A stretch of 64,000 bases of DNA. Source: Methylotenera_A sp031379885 (lineage in GTDB: Bacteria > Pseudomonadota > Gammaproteobacteria > Burkholderiales > Methylophilaceae). Numbering within the stretch: the stretch's first letter is position 1; each line of letters opens with the position of its first letter. The notes beneath the pieces were generated by a model. It did no database searches. It was not told where the DNA came from and was given only the letters and a program-made list of their open reading frames with translations. Made by a program: the position numbers and the translations under genes. The DNA lies in contig JANNFN010000181.1 in assembly GCA_031379885.1 (NCBI GenBank), positions 3,262-67,261 of the forward strand, given 5' to 3'. Below are positions 24,824 through 32,956 of this stretch, one piece after another.

Positions 24824-25558
24824 ATGCTAGTTCAATCACACATTGCAGATTTGCCCACACCTACTGGGGTTATGCGCACTTATGTGCACCGCCCTACACA
24901 TGGTAAGCAAGTGCCAGCCATTTTGTTTTATTCTGAAATTTTTCAGCAAACGGGGCCAATTGAGCGCGCGGCACGTTTTATGGCGGGTCAGGGCTATGCA
25001 GTGCTAGTGCCTGAGGTGTTTCACGAGCTCAACCCAATCGGCACGGTGTTAGGCTATGATAATGCTGGTCGCGATAAAGGTAATGCCGATAAAGCAGCGA
25101 AAGACGTGCAAGCTTATGATAGCGATAACCAAGCGATGATAACGTATTTAGGCAAGCAAGATTGGTACAATGGTAATGTGGGCGCCATGGGTTTTTGTAT
25201 TGGTGGCCATCTGGCATTTCGTGCAGCGCTGCAGCCAGAAGTAAAAGCTAGCGCGTGTTTTTATGCGACAGATTTACACAATAATAATATTCCCAACAAA
25301 CCAAATCAACATAGTATGGATAGATTGGCCGACATCAAGGGCGAGCTGATGATGATTTGGGGTAAGCAAGATAATCATGTGCCCACGGAATGCCGCGTGT
25401 TGGTGTACCAAAAATTATTAGCATCTAATGTAAATTTCACCTGGCATGAATTCAATGGCCAGCATGCGTTTATGCGTGATGAAGATGAGCGTTATGACGC
25501 ACAACTTGAGCTGATTACTTATCAATTGGCTTTGCAAATGTTTAGCAGAACATTGTAG
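24824..25558 (+). CDS. Dienelactone hydrolase family protein
   Basis: A 244-residue alpha/beta hydrolase of the dienelactone hydrolase family. The nucleophile is Cys125 in GFCIGG, and Asp183 (GKQDNH) and His214 (GQHAF) complete the triad. The substrate is unknown; many family members act on esters or lactones unrelated to chloroaromatics. It stands alone, with a CRP-type site upstream. Confidence 0.88.
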   Translation: MLVQSHIADLPTPTGVMRTYVHRPTHGKQVPAILFYSEIFQQTGPIERAARFMAGQGYAVLVPEVFHELNPIGTVLGYDNAGRDKGNADKAAKDVQAYDSDNQAMITYLGKQDWYNGNVGAMGFCIGGHLAFRAALQPEVKASACFYATDLHNNNIPNKPNQHSMDRLADIKGELMMIWGKQDNHVPTECRVLVYQKLLASNVNFTWHEFNGQHAFMRDEDERYDAQLELITYQLALQMFSRTL

Positions 25559-25668
25559 ATTTCTTACGATTCAACTGTAAATTAAGCCTTATTATTGTGC
25601 TTTATCATCCATTTGTAATTTGATTCACAACTGTAGTATTGCAATTACTTATTTAAAAGAGAGCTGTT

Positions 25669-27186
25669 ATGACCACGAAAAATGCTGATATTGGCCTAGT
25701 TGGCCTTGCTGTGATGGGGCAAAATCTAGCCCTAAACATTGCCGATCATGGCTATACCATTGCGGTATACAACCGTGACCCTAAAAAAATGACTAACTTC
25801 ATTAAGGAGTGCAAAGCTAATGAGCCGTCACATGCTAATGTGGTGGGGCATGCTGATTTAGCATCATTTGTATTGAGCATTAAGCGTCCGCGCAAGATCG
25901 TGTTGCTTGTTAAAGCTGGTAGCGCAACTGATGTAACGATTAACGCATTGCTACCTTTCTTAGAGCAAGGCGACATTATTATTGACGGTGGTAATTCATT
26001 GTGGACGGATACAATTCGTCGCGAAAAAGAGCTGGCAGTGAAGGGCATCGATTTTATCGGTTCTGGCGTATCTGGTGGCGAAACTGGCGCACGTTTTGGC
26101 CCAAGCTTAATGCCTTCAGGTACACGCAAAGCATGGGCCAGTTTAGAGCCTATTTGGCGCGATATCGCTGCAAAAGTGAATAACGAGACAGGCGAACCTA
26201 TGGAGGGTGGCAAGCCAGGCAAGCCAGTTGTGGGTGGTTTCTCTTGTGCAGAATATATTGGTCCGGATGGTTCAGGCCATTACGTAAAAATGGTGCATAA
26301 CGGTATTGAATATATCGATATGCAATTGATCTGCGAAGCTTACTGGCTTATGAAAAACTTGCTTGGTATGCCTGCAGATGAAATTGGTAAGGTGTTTGCT
26401 GAGTGGAACAAAGGGGCGCTGTCTAGCTTCTTAATTGAAATTACCGCCGATATTCTGAAACAAAAAGATCCGATGACTAAAGGCTTCTTGGTGGATCAAA
26501 TTTTAGATACTGCAGGCCAAAAAGGCACAGGTCAGTGGACAGCGGCAAATGCGCTTGAGTTGGGCGCACCAGCCAATGCGATTGCGGCAGCAGTTTATGC
26601 ACGTGCACTTTCAAGCTTAAAAGAAGAGCGTGTAGAAGCCAGCAAAATCTTAAAAGGCCCAGAAGTAACCAAAGTGACGGGCGACAAAAAAGAAATTATC
26701 GAAGCGATTAAAAATGCGTTATATTGCTCAAAAATTTGTGCCTATGCGCAAGGCTTCCAATTGATTGATAAGGCACAAGTGGCTTATAACTGGAAATTAA
26801 ACTTTGGTGAGATTGCCCAAATTTGGCGCGGCGGCTGTATTATCCGTGCTCGTTTCTTGCAAAAAATCACCAACGCTTATGCACTTAACTCGCGTTTGAA
26901 AAACTTGATGCTAGATCCATATTTTACTAACGCAATGAACGAAGGCCAAGCTGGTTGGCGCAAGGTTATTGCCTTGGCAGTAACTAACGGTATACCAGCG
27001 CAGGGTTTTAGTGCTGCACTTGCTTATTATGATGGGTATCGCAGTGCTGATTTGCCAGCTAATTTATTGCAAGGCCAGCGTGATTACTTTGGTGCGCATA
27101 CCTATGAGCGTAAAGATCAGCCGCGTGGTCAGTTCTACCACTTGGATTGGCCAGAAGCAAAGCGCCCACAGCTGTTAATTGAATAA
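25669..27186 (+). CDS. gnd: 6-phosphogluconate dehydrogenase (decarboxylating)
   Basis: A 505-residue long-form enzyme. The N-terminal Rossmann motif is GLAVMGQNLALN, the NRDPKK segment fits NADP-type family members, and GSGVSGGETGARFGPSLMPS carries the substrate-binding loop (given here as GSGVSGGETGAR). It converts 6-phosphogluconate to ribulose 5-phosphate and CO2. In ribulose monophosphate methylotrophs this is the key step of cyclic formaldehyde oxidation. At 505 residues it is somewhat longer than the common 470-480. A terminator follows at 27209-27238. Confidence 0.95.
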   Translation: MTTKNADIGLVGLAVMGQNLALNIADHGYTIAVYNRDPKKMTNFIKECKANEPSHANVVGHADLASFVLSIKRPRKIVLLVKAGSATDVTINALLPFLEQGDIIIDGGNSLWTDTIRREKELAVKGIDFIGSGVSGGETGARFGPSLMPSGTRKAWASLEPIWRDIAAKVNNETGEPMEGGKPGKPVVGGFSCAEYIGPDGSGHYVKMVHNGIEYIDMQLICEAYWLMKNLLGMPADEIGKVFAEWNKGALSSFLIEITADILKQKDPMTKGFLVDQILDTAGQKGTGQWTAANALELGAPANAIAAAVYARALSSLKEERVEASKILKGPEVTKVTGDKKEIIEAIKNALYCSKICAYAQGFQLIDKAQVAYNWKLNFGEIAQIWRGGCIIRARFLQKITNAYALNSRLKNLMLDPYFTNAMNEGQAGWRKVIALAVTNGIPAQGFSAALAYYDGYRSADLPANLLQGQRDYFGAHTYERKDQPRGQFYHLDWPEAKRPQLLIE

Positions 27187-27208
27187 CCGATTAAATAACT
27201 GAACAAAC

Positions 27209-27238
27209 GTGGGCTGGCGATGTTGTCGCCCACTTTTT
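27209..27238 (+). terminator. Intrinsic terminator after gnd
   Basis: GTGGGC pairs with GCCCAC around a 13-base loop and is followed by TTTTT. It lies 23 bases after the gnd stop codon. Confidence 0.8.
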
Positions 27239-27273
27239 ATTAAGAAGTATTAATTAACTGTTTTAAGTCAAAC

Positions 27274-27465
27274 TTAAACACAGTCGCTATAAGCTTCCAG
27301 CGTAAGATTAAAGTTTTTGTGTTTTTGCAAATCTACAACGTTGGATTGTTTTACATCGACTTTATCAGACTTTTGGTTCAGCGTTGAGTTATAAACTTCG
27401 CTCACTAGTTCTGGTTTTGCTATTTGTTTTACACTGTTACTATTTAAATTTAAAGCTTGCATCAT
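27274..27465 (-). CDS. Hypothetical 63-residue protein
   Basis: A small hydrophilic protein opening MMQALNLNSNSVKQIAKPEL, rich in Asn, Lys, Ser and Val, ending EAYSDCV with its only Cys next to the C-terminus. AAGGA lies 6 bases before the first ATG. It has no signal peptide or membrane segment, and I know no family. A 9-base-stem hairpin lies in its 5' region at 27489-27511. A modified or secreted peptide cannot be excluded, but nothing nearby shows it. Confidence 0.5.
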   Translation of the reverse strand: MMQALNLNSNSVKQIAKPELVSEVYNSTLNQKSDKVDVKQSNVVDLQKHKNFNLTLEAYSDCV

Positions 27466-27488
27466 ATTTTCCTTTTGGGAGTTAAAAT

Positions 27489-27511
27489 CTACAGGAATTG
27501 TGTTCCTGTAG
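27489..27511 (-). promoter_or_regulatory. Hairpin in the leader of the 63-residue protein gene
   Basis: A perfect inverted repeat, CTACAGGAA and TTCCTGTAG with a 5-base loop, 24 bases upstream of the ATG. On the minus strand it is followed by ATTTT, so it could be an attenuator, an operator or a stabilising leader hairpin. Confidence 0.45.
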
Positions 27512-27764
27512 CATGTGAGTTTAATTTATCAAATAAATTCATTACCTTTACAGCATTAGTCGATAAATCATTAAAATCATTACATTTCTACCTATAACGC
27601 AGATAACCTGTTGCGGAATACATAAAATAACAATTATTTATTGCATGGTTAGCTATAAGCAATAGTTATACCAAAATAAACTGTGACAAAAAATAAGTTT
27701 TTAAAATTACGCATAATCTTCGCAATGGCCGTAGAATATGGTTCTTTCATGTAATTAAGAAGAT

Positions 27765-27968
27765 ATGATAATTTTTATTAATGGCAATGTTAAGCAGTTC
27801 GATAACGAGAAAATGACAATCTCTGCGCTGGTTGTGACACTTAATTTAACTGAGAAGCGCCTTGCAATTGAAAAAAATGGAGAAATTGTCCCGCGTAGTC
27901 AGTTTTCAGAAGCGAAATTGCAAGATGGTGATAAATTAGAAATTGTTGGCGCTGTTGGTGGTGGATAA
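27765..27968 (+). CDS. thiS: Sulfur carrier protein ThiS
   Basis: A 67-residue ubiquitin-like protein ending in the required Gly-Gly tail (GAVGGG). The EIVGAVGGG end and the LQDGDKLEI strand are typical. Its C-terminal thiocarboxylate gives sulfur for the thiazole ring of thiamine. thiG starts 5 bases downstream. I looked for a TPP riboswitch upstream and found none. Confidence 0.95.
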   Translation: MIIFINGNVKQFDNEKMTISALVVTLNLTEKRLAIEKNGEIVPRSQFSEAKLQDGDKLEIVGAVGGG

Positions 27969-27972
27969 CTTA

Positions 27973-28767
27973 ATGAGTAAGAATAAACAATTAAATATTG
28001 CGGGCAAAGATTACCACTCGCGTTTGCTGGTGGGTACAGGAAAATATAAAGATTTTGCTGAAACGCGTGCCGCGATTGACGCGAGTGGTGCGCAGATAAT
28101 CACTGTGGCCATAAGGCGTACAAATATTGGCCAAACTGCGGGCGAGCCTTCGTTACTAGAGTTTTTACCACCAGAAGAATTTACTTATTTGCCCAATACC
28201 GCAGGCTGTTATTCGGCCGATGACGCTGTGCGCACATTACGCTTGGCGCGTGAATTGTTAGATGGCCATAATCTTGTGAAGTTAGAAGTGTTGGGCGACC
28301 CAAGAACCTTGTATCCGAATGTGATTGAAACAATTGCTGCAGCAAAAGTGCTGGTGAAAGATGGCTTTGATGTGATGGTGTATACCTCTGACGACCCCAT
28401 TATTGCTAAGCAGTTGGAAGATATTGGTTGTTGTGCGGTGATGCCTCTAGCCTCGCTCATCGGCTCTGGCATGGGCATTTTAAATCCATGGAATTTGCAA
28501 ATTATTATCGAAAATGCAAAAATTCCCGTGTTGGTTGATGCAGGCGTCGGCTGCGCGGGTGATGCGGCGATTGCCATGGAGCTTGGTTGTGATGGTGTTT
28601 TGATGAACACCGCCATTGCATCTGCAAGCGATCCAATTATGATGGCAGGTGCGATGAGGAAGGCCATAGAAGCCGGTCGCGAATCTTTTCTTGCAGGGCG
28701 AATGCCTAAAAAACTATATTCAGCCAGCCCTAGTTCGCCAACCTCTGGTTTAATAACATCAGGTTGA
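27973..28767 (+). CDS. thiG: Thiazole synthase ThiG
   Basis: A protein of 264 residues with a TIM-barrel fold. It shows SRLLVGTGKYKDF at the N-terminus, the KLEVLGDPRTLYPN segment and the PVLVDAGVG and DGVLMNTAIA phosphate-binding strands. It forms the thiazole phosphate from deoxyxylulose 5-phosphate, dehydroglycine and ThiS sulfur. The ATG at 27973 directly after thiS is chosen; the longer frame would start inside thiS. Confidence 0.96.
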   Translation: MSKNKQLNIAGKDYHSRLLVGTGKYKDFAETRAAIDASGAQIITVAIRRTNIGQTAGEPSLLEFLPPEEFTYLPNTAGCYSADDAVRTLRLARELLDGHNLVKLEVLGDPRTLYPNVIETIAAAKVLVKDGFDVMVYTSDDPIIAKQLEDIGCCAVMPLASLIGSGMGILNPWNLQIIIENAKIPVLVDAGVGCAGDAAIAMELGCDGVLMNTAIASASDPIMMAGAMRKAIEAGRESFLAGRMPKKLYSASPSSPTSGLITSG

Positions 28768-28775
28768 TAAGTTGA

Positions 28776-29162
28776 ATGACAGCTATAAGTAAAAAGTATG
28801 CATTTTCTGTCAGTGTTGAAACTGCTTATTTGCCAGACCAATCCAATCCTGATGAAAATAAATATGCCTTTGCTTACAAGGTAATGATTAGCAATGTCGG
28901 TAGTGTTGTAGCCCAGTTAATAAGCAGACATTGGATAATTACTGATGCGAATAATCATGTTCAAGAGGTGAAAGGTTTGGGTGTAGTGGGCGCGCAACCC
29001 TTGTTACAGCCAGGTCAACAGTTTGAATATACCAGTGGCACATTATTAGCGACTCCAATCGGCTCAATGTGCGGTACTTATAAAATTGTGGCTGAGGATG
29101 GCACCATGTTTGATGCAGTGATTGAGTCATTTACCTTGGCCGTGCCAAAGATGTTGAATTAG
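28776..29162 (+). CDS. apaG: ApaG (CorD) domain protein
   Basis: A 128-residue beta-sandwich protein matching ApaG. It has the N-terminal VSVETAYLPDQSNPDENKYA stretch, RHWIITDANNHVQEVKG in the middle and the SMCGTY motif. ApaG is linked to cobalt and magnesium tolerance in enterics, but its biochemical role is not settled. It follows thiG after 8 bases. Confidence 0.93.
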   Translation: MTAISKKYAFSVSVETAYLPDQSNPDENKYAFAYKVMISNVGSVVAQLISRHWIITDANNHVQEVKGLGVVGAQPLLQPGQQFEYTSGTLLATPIGSMCGTYKIVAEDGTMFDAVIESFTLAVPKMLN

Positions 29163-29182
29163 GATTGAATGAATTAAGTTAA

Positions 29183-30451
29183 ATGAAAAAGTATCTAATT
29201 TTAATTTGCTTGGTTTTTCTTACACCTTCATGCGCTAAACAAAATGTAAAGCCTGTGCAAATTGGCGCACAAAAATGTGATTGCGGGCAACCAAGTAAAC
29301 CCATTGATGCACCATCAGTCCAATTGCCAGATACGTCGAAATCCAATGTGGATATCAAGCCTATTCCGTCTGTAATCATGCCTGATTATGCATTTTTAAA
29401 ATCAGCTAATTGGAGCGATATTGAAGGTTTTACCGATGATGATTTGGAATCGGCTTGGCCAGCTTGGCTTAAGAGTTGCAGTACCTTAGTTAACAAGCCG
29501 CAGTGGCAAGTCGCATGTGCTGCTACGAAAGTGCTTGATAAGCCAAACAAACAAGCAATTCAAACTTATTTTGCGCAATATTTTAATGTGTATAGTGCTA
29601 CGAATTCGGATGGATCAGATACGGGCCTAATTACTGGTTATTACGAACCTTTACTTAAAGGCAGTCGTACAAAGTCTAGCCAATATCCAAACCCAATATA
29701 CAAGCAGCCCATAGATTTAATTACGGTTGAGCTAAGTGAGATATACCCAGAACTGAAAAATAAGCGCGTGCGCGGTAAGTTGGTGAGTAATAAGCAGGGT
29801 GCTCAAAAGTTAGTACCTTATATGTCACGAGCAGAAATAGAGGCAATTCCCTCGCCACTAACAGGTAATGAGTTAGTGTGGATTAACGATATCATTGATG
29901 TGTTTTTCTTACAAATTCAAGGCTCTGGATTAGTAAAACTGGATAATGGTGAGGAGGTTCATGTGGGTTATGCTGACCAAAATGGCCAAGCATATAACTC
30001 TATCGGCCGTATTTTAATTGAACGTGGTGAATTAACTGCTGATCAAGCATCAATGCAAGGCATTAAAAATTGGGCGCGTAACAATTTAGCTAAATTACGT
30101 GACTTACTGAATAGTAATCCTAGTTATGTATTTTTTAGAGAACTGCCCGCAGGTCTTCCAGGGCCACTTGGAGCGCTTGGCGTACCAATCACCGCACAAC
30201 GTAGCGTTGCAATAGATCCAAAATACATTCCATTAGGCGCGCCAATATTTCTATCAACGACGCAACCTAATAGCACTGACCCTCTTAAACGCCTGATGCT
30301 AGCTCAAGACACAGGAGGCGCCATTAAAGGCGGGGTGCGGGCAGATTTCTTTTGGGGCGCGGGTGATAGCGCAGGAAAACAAGCAGGTGCCATGAAGCAA
30401 ATTGGAAAGATTTGGGTGTTATTGCCAAAAGACTTTCAGTTCCCCAAATAA
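29183..30451 (+). CDS. mltA: Membrane-bound lytic murein transglycosylase A
   Basis: A 422-residue lipoprotein with the lipobox LTPSC (Cys about 17). The MltA domain has GYYEPLLKGS, WINDIIDVFFLQIQGSG and the C-terminal 3D domain with the catalytic Asp region MLAQDTGGAIKGGVRADFFWG (split as MLAQDTGGAIKGG and ADFFWG). It cleaves peptidoglycan with formation of anhydro-muramyl ends at the outer membrane. It starts 20 bases after apaG, so it closes a thiS-thiG-apaG-mltA operon. Confidence 0.94.
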   Translation: MKKYLILICLVFLTPSCAKQNVKPVQIGAQKCDCGQPSKPIDAPSVQLPDTSKSNVDIKPIPSVIMPDYAFLKSANWSDIEGFTDDDLESAWPAWLKSCSTLVNKPQWQVACAATKVLDKPNKQAIQTYFAQYFNVYSATNSDGSDTGLITGYYEPLLKGSRTKSSQYPNPIYKQPIDLITVELSEIYPELKNKRVRGKLVSNKQGAQKLVPYMSRAEIEAIPSPLTGNELVWINDIIDVFFLQIQGSGLVKLDNGEEVHVGYADQNGQAYNSIGRILIERGELTADQASMQGIKNWARNNLAKLRDLLNSNPSYVFFRELPAGLPGPLGALGVPITAQRSVAIDPKYIPLGAPIFLSTTQPNSTDPLKRLMLAQDTGGAIKGGVRADFFWGAGDSAGKQAGAMKQIGKIWVLLPKDFQFPK

Positions 30452-30463
30452 TTTTAAGCAAAT

Positions 30464-30490
30464 AAAAAGGGCACATAGAGTGCCCTTTTT
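30464..30490. terminator. Bidirectional intrinsic terminator
   Basis: AAAAAGGGCAC pairs with GTGCCCTTTTT over 11 bases around an ATAGA loop. It serves mltA on the plus strand and pqqA on the minus strand. Confidence 0.9.
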
Positions 30491-30507
30491 AATGAATAAG
30501 AATTAAC

Positions 30508-30579
30508 TTATTTATTCATAACGTACATTGTAACTTCGAAACCGAAACGCATTTCAGTAGCAGCTGGCTTTGTCCACAT
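30508..30579 (-). CDS. pqqA: PQQ precursor peptide PqqA (orphan)
   Basis: A 23-residue peptide starting MWTKPAATEMRFGFEVTMY, a clear PqqA. The Glu15 and Tyr19 pair in EVTMY is cross-linked by PqqE to start pyrroloquinoline quinone synthesis. AAGGAG lies 7 bases before the ATG. No pqqB, C, D or E gene follows; a terminator comes 18 bases after the stop. Separate pqqA copies occur in methylotrophs, which need PQQ for methanol dehydrogenase. Confidence 0.92.
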   Translation of the reverse strand: MWTKPAATEMRFGFEVTMYVMNK

Positions 30580-30709
30580 AATAATTCTCCTTGGTTTAAA
30601 ATTCGCTAGGACTGCTTTCACAAACCCATAACGTAAAATGAATAATACGCGCGACCAAAATTTGTATACTATTAAAACTACTTAAATAAGCCTCATGATT
30701 TTCATTAGA

Positions 30710-32956
30710 TTATTTTTTGGCATTAAATTTTTTAAACAATTTCTTAAGTCCTTTTCTACCAATGCGACGTTTTAGCCATACTTTACTATCGTATAGATAA
30801 AATAATAGACGGTATTGCCAAACGAATTTGCGTCCAGTAAGCCCTAAATAAATTTGCATAAAACGCTCGCGACCCAGCCAATCTAACTTGTGACAGGCGC
30901 GAGTGAGGTCGGCAACTCTATAGATTACAGGGAAAGGGGTATGGTTTACCGTGCGAAGTCGAGCAGTGTCAATTAATGAAAACTCCAGCTTATTTTCTTT
31001 TAGATTAACTAAAATATTACCACCCGAAAAATCTCTAAAGTAAATTAGGCGACTGTGCATGTTATTACAAAATAATGCAAACTGCCTATAAATCTCTTCA
31101 GCATCCATTCCTAAATAGGTAGTCTGGCCAGCAGTAAATGCAGAAAAAATCTGACCAATATTGGTATCGGCCTGCACAAATTCACAAATATAAAAATTCT
31201 GCTTCAATGTATGATCATTAATTTTTTCAAAATAAGCGATAGGTCGGGCAGTACTAATGCCACGCCGCATTAGTTCCATCGCACCATTCCAACTACGTTT
31301 TGCCTTGCTATGCTTGTAACGGTCTAAAAAAGCCTTATGCGCATACATTTTTATAGGTTGTTTGACTGTTAGCTGGTGGGTATTATTGCGTGGATCCTCT
31401 ATCGCCCAAATCGCGTTGCGCGCATGACGTAAAGCGCTATCTTTAGTTGGGCTATTTAGCTGGTTCGGATGTAGTCTTTGAGCGATTATTTTTGCTTCAT
31501 CTGCATCTTTAGCGAGTATCAAACCTTGCCAACCATCTTCAGAAAAAATGAAATATTGCGCATTTTTAATATGGGCATGAATAGTAAATTTTTGCGCAGA
31601 ATCAATTGATTGCTGAATCAAGTTTTTATCTATTTGATCCCAGATCAAATAGATAGGAGATTCAGTAATAAAATCTAGATTAGTTGTTAAAGTAGCACCG
31701 CTGCGGCCCAGTATCTGCGCGGTCCGTAGAGCATGATTTTGGTAAATATCATTTAATAATATAGCTTTTCCATTAATCGACCAGGCTGCATAAATATGTT
31801 TTGCACCTTGCATAAAGTGGTGAATTTCTAGGCCATTACTACTAGCGATTGCACCAATATATTGTGCACCTTGAATCATTTTTGCTACTGTTTTAACTGC
31901 ATTAAAACTTGGATATGGCTGGTAGTTTGCTAGTGCGCCATCTGCACTTTTGTAGTGAGCAACGCGTTCTAAATCGGGATAATCTGATTCGCTTATTCCA
32001 TCGTCGATCAAGCCTTCACGTTGGCATATTAATGCTCCCCAATTGACTTGCTGCAGTGCCCCCGAGGCAGCTAATAACAAAAAATAGCGCGCTGCATAGT
32101 CTGCTTGTTTTTCTGTACCATCGGGCAGTCGACGCTGAATACGGTAAATCGCCCAAAAAGCGACGGGTGAAATAAGTTTTTCTATGCCAAAATCTTTTCC
32201 AATTTTTTGTAAAATGCGTGCTTTTTTAATTAAATTATATTTAAAAATACTCGCCCAGCGATACTTAAAAACACGATGATCATAGCACTCTGGCTCGCTT
32301 ACGCGCTCAGAAAATAAGTTGTTGCTATGAATATCTGGTAATAGATTTTTTTGTTTAAAAGTCTTGAGTAAGCTAATGTTATAGAACGGCTCAAAATCTT
32401 GAACATTAGGCCCAGCTAGAGGGATATTACGCGCTTTAATTTCGTTAAATGCAATATTCCAGGCGGCTAAAAAACCTTCGTAACTATAGCCAGCCCAGCG
32501 TTTCCGGTTAATGGTTGTGCCTATTTCAATGAGTTTAATTTTATTACCAAAAGTATTTAATACGCTTTGTAAAAAATCTTGCCATATTGTTTGTTCTGCT
32601 TGGCTTTGCATGTTTTTTGCTGCAGTCACTGGTTGAATAATATGCAAGGTTACCGCAAAATTATTTGCAATGAGCGCATGCAAAAACCGTGCATTAAAGC
32701 CAGCTAAATCACCATAGCTAAAGTCTAAACGCACCTGCTTTATGCCAAGCGCGTTTAATTGTGAGATTATGTAAGCATCAGTTGCAGGGTCAGGTGCGGA
32801 CGCTACGCATACGCCAATGAAATCGTTGGGAATCGTATGAGTATTTGGCGGTAAATGCCCTTTTTTGATGAATAAGCCACCACGGAAAATATAGCTTAAA
32901 CCATCGTAAACTACCTGTTTAGTGAGCATTGACGGCTGTTTAATGACAGAGGTCAT
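30710..32956 (-). CDS. Glycosidase-like / lipopolysaccharide-kinase-like fusion protein
   Basis: A 748-residue protein with no signal peptide. Residues about 40-420 resemble a clan-A glycoside hydrolase TIM barrel: FIGVCVASAPD, a QVRLDFSYGD strand, an IEIGTTINRKRWAGYS strand where the acid Glu is expected, and LAGPNVQDF. Residues about 520-748 form a WaaP/InaA-type small kinase: AHKAFLDRYKHSKAKRSW, a catalytic loop IYFRDFSGGNILV and the metal-binding SLIDTARL. Its ATG overlaps the stop of the upstream LTA-synthase-like gene by 4 bases, so the two are coupled. A role in making or trimming a surface glycan and phosphorylating a sugar is an inference. Confidence 0.75.
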   Translation of the reverse strand: MTSVIKQPSMLTKQVVYDGLSYIFRGGLFIKKGHLPPNTHTIPNDFIGVCVASAPDPATDAYIISQLNALGIKQVRLDFSYGDLAGFNARFLHALIANNFAVTLHIIQPVTAAKNMQSQAEQTIWQDFLQSVLNTFGNKIKLIEIGTTINRKRWAGYSYEGFLAAWNIAFNEIKARNIPLAGPNVQDFEPFYNISLLKTFKQKNLLPDIHSNNLFSERVSEPECYDHRVFKYRWASIFKYNLIKKARILQKIGKDFGIEKLISPVAFWAIYRIQRRLPDGTEKQADYAARYFLLLAASGALQQVNWGALICQREGLIDDGISESDYPDLERVAHYKSADGALANYQPYPSFNAVKTVAKMIQGAQYIGAIASSNGLEIHHFMQGAKHIYAAWSINGKAILLNDIYQNHALRTAQILGRSGATLTTNLDFITESPIYLIWDQIDKNLIQQSIDSAQKFTIHAHIKNAQYFIFSEDGWQGLILAKDADEAKIIAQRLHPNQLNSPTKDSALRHARNAIWAIEDPRNNTHQLTVKQPIKMYAHKAFLDRYKHSKAKRSWNGAMELMRRGISTARPIAYFEKINDHTLKQNFYICEFVQADTNIGQIFSAFTAGQTTYLGMDAEEIYRQFALFCNNMHSRLIYFRDFSGGNILVNLKENKLEFSLIDTARLRTVNHTPFPVIYRVADLTRACHKLDWLGRERFMQIYLGLTGRKFVWQYRLLFYLYDSKVWLKRRIGRKGLKKLFKKFNAKK

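Noticed and set aside
27512..27764. Possible TPP riboswitch upstream of thiS
   Set aside because: The conserved CTGAGA and ACCTGAT blocks are absent in this region.
28209..28841. A 210-codon minus-strand frame opposite thiG
   Set aside because: thiG is unambiguous and the antisense product has no recognisable domain.
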